From Cyanophora paradoxa (taxonomy: Eukaryota > Glaucocystophyceae > Cyanophorales > Cyanophoraceae): DNA of 64,000 nt. Location of the stretch: the NCBI GenBank assembly GCA_004431415.1, contig QPMI01000393.1:1-64000 (forward strand), given 5' to 3'. Below the pieces are notes generated by a model. It worked only from the letters and a program-made list of their open reading frames with translations. It was not told the DNA's origin and did no database searches. Positions 1-9,357 of this stretch are shown in pieces; position 1 is the stretch's first letter; the number at the start of each line of letters is the position of its first letter. The position numbers were made by a program, and so were the translations under genes.

Positions 1-1319
1 ATCCGAAGATCTAGATGCAGAGAGCAGGGACTTAAGCATAAGCTTAAGCTTAAGAAGGCGCGCGGTGCACGTGGGCGGGCGAGCCGCCGGGCCGGCTCCG
101 AGGCTGGCCATGCCAGGCGAGCTGTCCTCGCGATCGAGGCGAGCTGTCCTCGAGAGGTAGGTAGGCCTCAGGGCCTAGCTATATAGGGCGCGGGCCCCGG
201 GGGCGGGGGATGGCTCGCAGATTGAACCTTGTATGGACGTGCTCGACCTCCTGCGCATGCCCCGCGCGCGGTCGTCGCGCGCGTGAGGCGTGGCGGGTGC
301 ACGAGTGCGCATGTGCTGCGGGTGCGTCACGGCGTGGCGCGAAGGCGCGCGGCGCCTAGGCCTAGGCCTAGGGGCTGGCGCGGCCGGCGCGCGCCTAGCT
401 ATAGGCCTCCGCGCGATCTGGGCGCGGGCGCGGGGACGCTGCTCAAGCTCACGCTCCGCTCAGAAAGCGGCCGGAGGGTCCGTAAGGGCGCTTGCGCAGC
501 GGGCCAGCTCATGATCAGCGGCTGCAGCAAGCATGCGCATCGCGCGCGCGCGCGGGGGGGGTCTGCGTCGCGCGCGCGCGGGGGCTCTTCGTCGCGCGGC
601 GCGCGCGCCGCGCGGGCGTCGGCTCGTTGCAAGTGGCATAGCCGGCCAAGTGCGGCCGGCTTGCGGCCGTCTTGTGCAATTGCGTCGGGGCGTGCGCGGT
701 TGGCGCGGCTAGCCGCTGAGCCACAGCAAACTGCCGCGCGCGCGAGAGGCGTAACCATTGTTGAGCCGAGCCGAGCTGCGGCGCCCGGGGGAGAAAGCGG
801 CCGGGGGGTACTTTAAGAGGTTTCTCAGGGTAAGTTCGCACTCTCCAATGTGATTGGCTAGCGCGCACGGCGTCCTCCCTCGCGACCGCGCTCGTGCCCG
901 GCCTCGTTCCTGCAGAACGGAATGTTAAGCATGATGCAAGCATTGACCTCGAACTGGTCTGGCCCGTATATCTGCTCCCTGTGCGTCGCTGGACCCATTT
1001 TTGTCCCGGGTGTTGGTGCCTGTTCCTGGATCACCCTTTGGTCGGACGGGACCGGGAGACACGGTTTCGGGGTCCCCTGGGGATGGGCTTTCAGGGTGTA
1101 CCGCGCGGCCCTGGTTTTGAGGAGGTCGGGGAAACGCGATTTGGGGTAGGGTTGGGCCCAAAGGAGAGGGACAGGGGAAGTGTTTTACCCTTCCCCAATT
1201 AATTGCAATTCTTCGATCTCACACGAAGTGAAGGCGCGGCCGCTGCAGCTATCGATGTCTATAGCTAAAGCTGGCACTATACCTGGCTAATCACAATAAC
1301 AATCAAGCTTGCTTGAGCC
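1..1319. other. Gene-poor GC-rich flank
   Basis: I see no convincing gene here. Open frames on both strands exist only because GC-rich DNA has few stop codons; their translations are runs of Arg, Ala and Gly without recognisable domains. The stretch holds short palindromes (AAGCTTAAGCTTAAG near 40-53) and a direct repeat of GAGGCGAGCTGTCCTCG near 115-152. It probably contains the downstream region of the minus-strand gene that ends at 1320. Confidence 0.5.
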
Positions 1320-2456
1320 TCAGCCGAGCACGTCGTCGAGCCAGGCGTCCAGCGACTTCGCCTCCCCCGCCGCCCCGCCCGCCGCCGCGGCCGCAGTCGT
1401 CTGGGCGGCCTGGGCGGGCTGGGCGGGCTTGGGATTCGAGCTCGCCGTGAGCGGCGGGGCCGCGGCGGGCGCCTGCGCCATCGCAACGTGAGCCGGGCCA
1501 AGGCAGGAGAAGGGGCGGCTAGCGCTCGCCTGCGGGGCGGCGGGCGTCAAAGCGGACGGGGCGGGCCCCAGCAGCTCGTCGAGGAACGCGTCGTCGTCCT
1601 CCGCGGCCGCCACGCGCGGCGGAGGCGGCGGGGCCGAGGCGAGGACGGGGGCGGGGGCGGGGCGGTGGGCGTTGGGCGGGGCGGGGCGGGGGCTGCGGCG
1701 GGGGCGGAGGCCTGGGCCGTGGCGGGGGGGCGAGAAGCGGGTGCGGCGCTGGCGGGGGGTGAAGCGGGGGCGGCGGAGGTCGAGCGGGCGGGGGGTACAG
1801 AGACAGCAGGCGCGGGGGCGAAGGGAGGGGGCGCCTCGGAGGGCACGAGGTCCTCGGGGAGGCACTCGTGGGGCTCCAGGCGGAGGCGCTTCGCAAGGCT
1901 CAGGAAGCGCAGGTTACGGCCCACCGCCTCGTAGTCCAGGGCGATCGCAAGGGGCGCCGGGCGCCCTTCCTCCGGGGCGGCGTCCTGCGGGTCGGGGGCG
2001 CGCGAGTCGGCGGAGGCGGGGAATGACGGTGCGAGCGGATCGAGGATTTCGGCCGCACCCACTCCTTCTCGCCGCGGAAGCGCCAGAACGTCTCCGCGCC
2101 GCGGCTCTCGGCCTCCTCGGCGAGCTTCACCATGTCGCGGTCACCGCCCGCGCGCCCGCCGCGGGAGGAACCCGCCGCTCCCTCCGCGTCGTCGTCCGCC
2201 TCCTCGTATCGGTACGCGTTCGACGCCAGCCGCGGCCGGCGGGCCTCGGCGGCAGCGGCAGCAGTTGCCGCCGCATCTCCTCCCGCCGCCGCGGTCTTCT
2301 CTGCGCACGCGCCAGTCCAACGATCAGCGCCGACGACGCTCCAGAGGGCCGCGCGGCGCCGAGGGCGGTCTCCGCACGCTGGCCGAGCTTCTTGAACTTG
2401 TGGTAGGAGCTCGCGTGCGGGTGCGCCTTCCTGAACGCCAGGTTCGAGCGCCCCAT
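1320..2456 (-). CDS. Aven-like cell-death regulator homologue (tentative)
   Basis: Spliced minus-strand gene. The start MGRSNLAFRKAHPH at 2456 opens a basic N-terminus. A middle exon (about 2040-2133) reads AETFWRFRGEKEW, resembling the SFSQFRFAEEKEW-type motif of Aven. A further exon (about 1870-1960) reads LRFLSLAKRLRLEP, like the helical segment that follows in Aven. A long Pro/Ala-rich stretch leads to the C-terminus SLDAWLDDVLG, comparable to the LEDWLDSMI end of Aven. In animals Aven binds Bcl-xL and Apaf-1 and has an RG-rich N-terminus that binds structured RNA; the role in protists is not known. Exon borders are uncertain because of the low-complexity sequence. The family call rests on three short motifs in the right order and could be wrong. 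The gene is divergent from THOC6, with about 145 bp between the two starts. Confidence 0.42.
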
Positions 2457-2601
2457 CGCCGCTGTGTGCCGAGGGGCCTACTTGGGCTCCGCGGTGCTCG
2501 GCGAGGAAAGTCGAAGTCGAAGCTTGGGGGTAGAGTCATCGCGAGCTCGCATCGACCTGCCACTCTCCTGGGACATCGGCGGAGCTTCATTCGCACGAGA
2601 C

Positions 2602-4450
2602 ATGGCCCCGTACACGGCGGAGGCGTACGCGCGCGCGATCCGGGAGGAGCAGCTGAGGCAGGCAGCGACAGTCTTCGCCGCCATCTTCGACCCGTCCGGC
2701 GAGTACCTCGTGTGCGCGGACTCGCTCGGGAGGATCGTCGTGTGGTCCTTGAATGACCTCATCGTGCGCCGCCGCCGCCCGCGCCGCCGCATCGGCCGAC
2801 CGCCGATCCCCGCGCCCGCAGCACACGAACTGGCACGTCACTGGGCAAAGGTGCGCTTAGCTCCGCGAGTCTGTCGCCGCTCAAAGGCCCCAGACGCCCG
2901 CGCGAAGCTCGCCTCACCTTCGTCGTCGCTGCAGCCCGCCCCGGCCGCTGGCGAGCTTCCGGGCGCACGAGTGCGGCATCTACTGCGCGACATTCTACCC
3001 TGGGAGCCCCTCGCCGCGGCTCATCACGTGGGCTCCCGGCCGCTCCCCTCCTCCGGCTCCCGGCCCCGCTCACAGCCCGCCCTCAGCGGGTCGGACGAGG
3101 ACATTCGCGTGTGGGACTTCCAGAGCATCGTCCACTGGGGCCGCGCGGCCGCGCAGGGCTCCGGTGCGCCGCTCCGCGCCGGCTCGCCACCGGAACCCGC
3201 GATCCCGCTCACTGAGTCACCGGCGCGTCGCAGCGCCCAGCCCGCTGGCGACGATCGAGAACCCGCGGGCGACCAGCAGCCGCGGCGCGCAGGGCCCCCG
3301 CAGCGAGACGAACGGACTCGCCATAGACGCCTCGGTGCGCGCCGCCCGCCGCGCTCAGATCACTCGCCGGCCCCGTGCCGAGCCGAGCCGAGCCGGGCCG
3401 GGCCCCGGGGCCGCCGCACCTGCAGGCCGGGCTGTTCTTCTCTGCCGCGGGCGACGGGAACGCGTACGGGTGGGACGCGGAACGCTGCCAGCTGGTCGCG
3501 GAGTTCCGAGGGCACAGGTCAGCCGCTTTCGCATCGCTCGAGCTCCGCCCGCCCCGCCCGCGCTCCGCCCCTCCGACCGCCCGGCCGCCGCAGGAACTAC
3601 CTGCACTGCGTAGCCGCCCGGCCGCGCTACGGCCAGATCCTCACAGGCTCTGAGGACGGCACCGTCCGCCTGTGGGGTACGCGATTGTTCGGAGTAAACT
3701 ACTCTACCCCCCACCCGCCCGCCTTGAGCTCGCCCTGCAGACGCCCGCCGCGGCGGCAACGCCGGCTGCATCGCCGTTCTCGACCCCGCCAAGGGCGCCA
3801 CAGGTACCCCCTTTCTTCGATGTAGCCCCGCCTTTCACTCCTCACTGTACCCCAGCCGAGAGCGGCGCGCCCAAGGGCGGCCCGTGGGTCGGCTGCGTCG
3901 CCGTGGATCCCGCCGAGAGCTTCCTGGCGCGCCAGTACCCCCCCCCCGCCCGCGACCTGTCCCGCGGGGGTACAGCCTCTTACCTTCCCGCAGGTCTGCG
4001 GCGGGGGCTCCTCCTCCATCTCTATCATCCACCTCGGGCCCGCGGGCCACATGCCCCTCGTGGCCTCTACCCCCACCGCCGGCGCCCCCCAGTGCCTCTC
4101 CTTCGCCGACGAGCAGGCGCGTACCCCGTACCCCGTCCCTCTTCTCCCCGCCCCGCCCCTTCTGAAGAAGTCGCGCCTTCCAGATCCTGGTCGGTGGCAG
4201 CGGCGGCCGCGTCGAGCGCTTCACGGCGCGAGGCGCCCCGAGCCTCTCCCTCCGCGCCTCCGCCCCCTCCGTCTTCGCCGCCACTCTGAACGAGGCCGGG
4301 CCCCCCGGCAACCGGGTACCCCCCTCTCTCCCCCTCCCTCCCTCCCACCTTAAGCTTTCTTCACCGCAGGTTCTGGTCGCCGGGGGCAGCCTGCCCGTCG
4401 TGGACGTCTTCTCGGGCCTCGGAAGCAGGATGTTCTCCGTCTCGTGCTAG
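2602..4450 (+). CDS. THOC6: THO complex subunit 6 homologue (WD40 protein)
   Basis: WD40 beta-propeller subunit of the THO/TREX complex, which couples transcription to mRNA export in the nucleus. The gene has several short introns: exon 1 ends after WSLNDLI near 2763 and later donors such as GTGGGCTCCC near 3026 fit GT-AG. Exons give, in order, FDPSGEYLVCADSLGRI, SFRAHECGIYC, a block ending DEDIRVWDFQSIV, FFSAAGDGNAYGWD, NYLHCVAARPRYGQ followed by TGSEDGTVRLW, PWVGCVAVDPAESFL joined to a CGGGSSSISIIHL block, and the end DVFSGLGSRMFSVSC. The PHNGRWIGCLA-like block followed by a CGGG block and the C-terminal VDVF..LG.R.FS signature are diagnostic of THOC6 rather than a generic WD40 protein. The start at 2602 gives MAPYTAEAYARAI. 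Convergent with DDI1. Confidence 0.78.
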
Positions 4451-4794
4451 CGCTAGCGATATCGATATCGATAGCCGTGTTTGTAAGTTGTAAGTGCCAA
4501 GGTGCATCCACGATATGCGCATGCGCTGTTTGCAATTGGGTCCGGTGATGCGGCCGCATGCGCATGACACTGCGGCCGCGGGCATGCGCATGCTTTTTTA
4601 CATTTATGTATTTACATTGCATACTAGTACTTGCAATTGCGCATGTAAACTAGAGCGAAAAATGCCAGCAGCTTTCCCCTGCAAGGGAGGGGACGCCTGC
4701 AACTTAAGCTATCTGGGATGCAAATTAAGGGGTACGGTGAGGTTGAGAGTTGGATAGAGTTTGGGGGATAGCTCGAGCTCGAGCCTATATATAT
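4451..4794. other. Convergent intergenic region
   Basis: Space between the 3' ends of THOC6 and DDI1. It contains self-complementary runs (ATCGATATCGATATCGAT near 4459-4476; GCATGCGCATGC near 4580) and an AT-richer patch near 4595-4660 that may hold 3' ends. No gene seen. Confidence 0.5.
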
Positions 4795-6487
4795 CTAACT
4801 GCGGGCGCGCTGCGGCGAGAAGGCCCCGGAGGGGGCGAGCGGCGGGGCCGGCGGCTGCATCTGGTAGCCGCCGAAGGCCGCGGGGGAGGAGGCCGTGGCG
4901 GCGGGGTACAGGGAGCTGGAAGGGGCGTGCTGGAGGTCGCCGTCCTCGAGGCGGGCGGAGAGGGGCAGTTCCGACTCGTGCAGGAACCGAACCCGCTCCC
5001 GCCCCATCCGCAGCTCCATCCGCTCCTGGAGGGGGGGTACGCGTACGTATCAGCGGGGTACGGCGGCCCTGGACCGGAGGGGTACGGGTACGCACCAGGT
5101 CGATGGTCATGCGGAACTTCATGAGGAGGTCCAGGCCTGCGGGGGCGGAGGGGGCGGGGGTTACGCGATCGGAAAGGGGGGTACGCGGTCAAGGGAATCG
5201 GGAGGGGTACCGAAGAGGAGGTCGATGGATGGATCCTCAAGGATCGTGAAGGAGGCGGGCAGGATCGTCTCTCCGAACTGGGTACAGCAATGAGGAAAGT
5301 CAGACGGGGTACAACACAAGTAAAGCGCAAGGAGAGGGGGGTACGCGCCTTCAGGTCGGAGAGGTGGACCTTGCCGATGATGCGCGCCATGCCCTGTGGG
5401 GGGTATGCAGTGAGGGGGCTGCGGGGCCTCGTCGAGGACGGGTACAGGCGCGCACGACGCCGCGAGCGACCCCTTGGAACCGGTTGTCGATCAGGCGGGC
5501 GAGTCTGCGCCGGGGCGGGTCGGAGGGCTCAGAGGAGGGACGGGCGTCCGAACGGAGAGCGAGAGGAGAGCCGCGGGGCCGCCCGCCCGCCCGCTCGCCG
5601 CGGCGCACCCGCAGCGCTGGGCGCAGGGAAGGGACATAACCGACGTCTGCGCTCCCGTATCCACAAAGGCCTTCACCGGCGTCCCGTTGACCCTCACGTC
5701 TATGTACAGCCTGCGGGCAAAGTCGCTCCGCGGGGGCGGGGATCAAAGCTGGGAGCAGGCGGCGCACATGTTCAGCTTCACAAAAGACTCCGGAGAGACT
5801 TCGTACGCCGCCTCAAGGTTCGCGTCTGCGGGCGGCCGCGCGGCCGATTCGCGTCAGCTCCCGGAATCGATCCGTGCGCGCGTGCACGTGCGGCGCGGCG
5901 CGGCGTGCTCGCCTATGTTCCGGCGGCGGATTTCCTCCTCTATCCTCCGCTGCGCCGCGAGCTCCTCGGGGCTGATGTCGATGCTGGGCGCCCGCGAGAT
6001 CTGCGGCTGCTGCTGAAGCGGCGGCGCGCGCTGCTGCATGAAGGGAGACGCCGGCTGTCCATACGGCGGCCCGTACGGCTGCTGCTGGGGAGGAGGCTGC
6101 GGCGCCCTTGCGGGGCTGCCCATGAAGCCGGGGCCGAAGCCGAACGGGCCCGCTCCGAGGGGAGAGCTCATCAGCCCCTGCAAGCGCGGGTCAGCGAGGC
6201 GCGCGCGGGGTGCCATCGCGCGCTCAATTTCATGCCCCGCCGACCCCCTCCGCTTCGACCGGACCGACTAGCACACCGCCGCGGCCGGCGGTCAAGGGAC
6301 CGACCTGGCTGGGAAACGTGTTGTGCGTGAGCTTCGCTGCAAGCGCTGCGTCCTCCTCCTCCTGCACAGCCCTTGCGAGCGCCTCGTCTGTCGTCTCATG
6401 CGCCGGCATGCTGCTGGGGCCGCCGTTCTGCGATCTGCTGCGGTCGCGGTCGGATCTGGAGCTGCCGCCGAGGAACCCGAACACCAT
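4795..6487 (-). CDS. DDI1: DDI1-type retroviral-like aspartyl protease
   Basis: Homologue of DNA damage-inducible 1, a ubiquitin-shuttle protease that cleaves heavily ubiquitinated clients and helps the proteasome. Spliced on the minus strand. The N-terminal exon (6487 downwards) carries a helix [20 protein letters not shown] that looks like a ubiquitin-interacting motif. It is followed by a Pro/Gln/Gly-rich exon, then [20 protein letters not shown], typical of the helical domain before the protease. The protease fold starts with [17 protein letters not shown], holding the catalytic D-T-G, and continues through [11 protein letters not shown] and [11 protein letters not shown]. The end, [12 protein letters not shown], matches the C-terminal strand of the family. 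No UBL domain is visible upstream of 6487 and no UBA domain follows. The start may lie further upstream, since a plausible acceptor precedes an in-frame extension near 6555. Divergent with the mS41-like gene. Confidence 0.85.
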
Positions 6488-6600
6488 GGCGTCAACCGAC
6501 GTCAAGCTGCGCTTTTCACATGCACCAGACGACTCGAGAAAGTTCTCCTCCAGCTAATAAGCTCCGGTACCCGTCACGCGTTCAACCCCGGGTCGACGAT

Positions 6601-7096
6601 GTTCCGCGCTGCGAGGAGAGTGCTCGCGGCGGCGGCAGACGCTGCGGCGGCACCGGCCGCACGCCCGCCGAAAGCCTGGACGGGTCCGCCCCGCTTCGCC
6701 GCGCTCGTCTTGCCGGCCTCCACCGCTGACGCCTGCTCGCCTACGCAGAGGAGGAGGTGATTAAACAGATCTTCAAGAGCTCGGGGAAGCTCGGCCAATC
6801 GTCGGTCTCCAAGTTCACCAGCGTCGAGGAGCTCCTGAAGTGCGATACATTCGCGCTGAAGGTGCGGCACTCCTCAGAAGCGCCGAAGCGCTGCGACCGG
6901 GGTGCTGACGCGCCCTCCGCGCCCGCAGGAGAAGGGCGTGCCGCCGAAGGTGCGCAAGGCGGTCCTGGCCAAGATGCACAGCATGCGGACGCGGCTAGCC
7001 GTCGCGAACGAGAAGGGGATCCCCATCAACCCGCGGCCGCTCCCCTCCGCAGCAGCCGAGGGCGCAGCCGCGCCGGCAGAAGGGGCGAGCGCGTAG
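6601..7096 (+). CDS. mS41-like mitochondrial ribosomal small-subunit protein (IGR motif)
   Basis: Small three-exon gene. Exon 1 encodes MFRAARRVLAAAADAAAAP, an Arg/Ala-rich, acid-free leader typical of a mitochondrial targeting peptide. A GT-AG intron of about 70 bp (about 6680-6749) joins it to EEEVIKQIFKSSGKLGQ. Exon 2 continues SKFTSVEELLKCDTFALK, and after a second intron exon 3 gives EKGVPPKVRKAVLAKMH. The pattern of F..W/VEEL, a short spacer, L.E.G.P...R..L matches the IGR/SAM-like domain of FYV4/mS41, a protein of the mitoribosomal small subunit. The domain is shorter than in yeast and the family is divergent, so the function is inferred from the motif and the targeting peptide. It shares a short (about 110 bp) divergent promoter region with DDI1. 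Confidence 0.6.
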
Positions 7097-7574
7097 GCAG
7101 GTGCTAGATGCGTCAGGGCTTCGTTGTACTATAGGAATTCATCACGATAGCTTCATCTCTCGATCGTTTGCGCGGGGGAGAAGCCGCCGCGTGTTAATCG
7201 GTCTCTCGCGTCAAGCGGCTGGGGCAGGCCCGGGGCAGCCCACCCTTGAGCTCCCAACCGCTGGAGTTCCTTGCATACTGCCCCCCGTACCGTTATCATT
7301 CCCCTCTCTTCATGGGAGAAGATAGCTAAAGGCGCCCCGCCCAACCTTCAAGCCGGACCCGGCCCCCCATCCGCCCCGCATGCTGCTATAAGGAGCACTC
7401 GCAAATCAAATTGAAACAGGCACGCGCTTAATCTCGGGAGTCTCGCCCGAGCTGGCACCCGACCGACCGCGCACGCGCACGCGCACACACGCGGGGGGAG
7501 CCGCCGGGCGTCTAGATCTAGATCTGTACATGGCTAAGGGGGCCGAGGCCAGGCCCAAGGCCTAGGCCTAAGGC
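7097..7574. other. Convergent intergenic region
   Basis: Between two 3' ends. It shows the self-complementary stretches TCTAGATCTAGATCT (near 7511) and AAGGCCTAGGCCTAAGGCCT (near 7557). No gene seen. Confidence 0.5.
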
Positions 7575-8847
7575 CTACAGCTCGGCGGTGATGACGGAGG
7601 CGCCGAAGGAGGAGTAGTAGAGGGCGGCGAGGAGGACGGCGAAGGGCACCGCGACGGCCCACGACGAGGGGTCCAGGAACGCGTCCCGTACCCGGTGGTA
7701 CGGGCACGCCGACTGCGCCTTCGCCCCCGCTTCGGAGGCCGCCTTCCCGTTCCCGTTCGACGCGGCGGCGGCGGCCGCCGCCTCCGCCGCCTCGCCCGTC
7801 GCCTTGCCGCCCTTCTTCGCGTGGAAACGAACCGAGAGCACCGTCCCGTTCTGCGGCGGGGCGTGAGCCAGCGCAGAGGGAGGGAAGCGGGGGGGGGGGG
7901 GGTCAGGGGTACGACGGCACCCTCAGGTTGAAGGAGCAGAGCTTGGCCTCCGGGGGGAAAAGGACCTTGTTCTCCTCCGTGACGAGGAAGAAATCCGCGG
8001 CGCGCGTCTTGTCCGGCAGCGGGATCGACTGGCGGCCCTCACGTGAACCGGCGCGACGCGAAGAGAGGGGGGCGGAGGGGATGGGGGGTACTCCAAAACG
8101 CACGGGGTTAGACATGATGATCTGCTTGAAGGAGTGTACGTCGATTTCGGAGGGGACGGGCCCCATCTCGCAAAGGTCCTCCTCGCCCGGAAGCGCCAGC
8201 CGCACCGACACGTCTGCGCACGGCGGTGAGACGCTTCGGCGGCGCGCGGGGCGGATGCGGAGTGCGCCCACCCGGCTGCTTGTGCCGCACCTGCAGCGGG
8301 CGCGCGCGAGGGCGCGAGGTTAGCGGTGCGCTGGAAAGGCGAGGGATCGGGACGCGCGCACGATGAGCCGCGTGCCGTGCTCGAGACCGAGATTTGCCAG
8401 CTTGGCGTTCTGCTCGCAGGCGTCGGGCGCGCCCGGGGCTCTCGGAGCGAGCGAGCGAGCGAGCGAGCGAGCGCACGGCCGGATAAGGTTGCGGTGCGCC
8501 GTCCTTCGTCACTGTGATCTCGTGCAGCGGCGTATCCTTTGGGATTGCGGTGACGGCGTTGCTCGTCATGAGCAGCTGCACCAGGTCCTCCACCGCGAGG
8601 AAAGTCGGCACCTGCGACCCCCTCTCCGCTCCAGGCCGCACGCGGCCGAGGCGGGAAGGCGCGAACGTTCTTCATGTCTATGTCCTTCTCCTGCCCCTCG
8701 ACGGCGGCGAAGAGAGTAAGACCACCCGTCTCTGCGGGGAGGACGTCAGCTCTTGACGACGGCGGCTTAACTCTAGACGTGTGCCGCCGGAGCGTCCTAG
8801 CGAACACCGAGCTCCTCATGCACGTACTCATAACGGGGCAGCTGCAT
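7575..8847 (-). CDS. Unknown tail-anchored membrane protein
   Basis: I do not recognise the family. The most plausible start is 8847 (MQLPRYEYVHEEL), followed by exons reading GGLTLFAAVEGQEKDIDM, FLAVEDLVQLLMTSNAVT, an exon with RLALPGEEDLCEMGPVPSE, then ADFFLVTEENKVLFPPEAK and SVRFHAKKGGKATGEAAEA. The last 30 residues hold one hydrophobic helix (WAVAVPFAVLLAALYYSSFGA) close to the C-terminus after an Ala-rich linker. That layout predicts a tail-anchored protein with a cytosolic folded domain in the ER, outer mitochondrial or plastid membrane. One intron carries a (GAGC)n run at 8447-8474. Exon borders are approximate. Confidence 0.55.
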
Positions 8848-9357
8848 GCGGCGGGTCAGCGGCGGCTGGGGCCCAAGAGCGAGCATGCGAACCACGACTG
8901 CGGCTCATCCTCCTCGTCGTAGCCGGCGGGGCCGTCCTCGGCGTGTGCTGCAGGCGCCCCGGAGGACACTCCACTAACGGGGCACTTGCTGCTCGCGGGG
9001 CCTCAGCGGGGCGGCGGGCGGCAAGCAAGCAGTCACGGCGACACGGCGGGGGGTTGGAGCCGCGAACCTGCCCTTCGAGACGAGTCCAGCGAAGGGGCAC
9101 GCCATCTCGAACGCTGCTCCGGGTCGTCCGCCGGAGCAAGGTACTTTAGAGACTGTACCCTTGACTTGGGCAGTCTACCGGCACAGGGGAGCGTCGGCGT
9201 ACTTGTCCTAGCACTCTAGTTCTAAGCTCCAGCTCGCTCTGGTATCCAACAGCTCTCCGCCCGGTTGCCCTGGTTCGAACCGCGGTTGCACCCCTCCAAG
9301 CTCGCAGCTTCGCTGCGCATACAATCAGCAGCAGACAGTGCTGCGCAAGGCTGCGGC
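8848..9357. other. Divergent intergenic region
   Basis: Lies between the starts of the tail-anchored gene and the ABHD gene, so it probably holds two promoters. I see no gene. A GGTTCGAACC string near 9272 recalls a tRNA T-loop, but the flanking bases do not pair. Confidence 0.5.

Noticed and set aside
229-943. Long overlapping open frames on both strands
   Set aside because: Arg/Ala/Gly-rich translations without domains, caused by high GC and CpG-rich repeats; no splice logic or start context.
9265-9300. tRNA gene suggested by GGTTCGAACC
   Set aside because: The flanking bases do not form a T-stem and no D-arm, anticodon arm or acceptor stem can be drawn.
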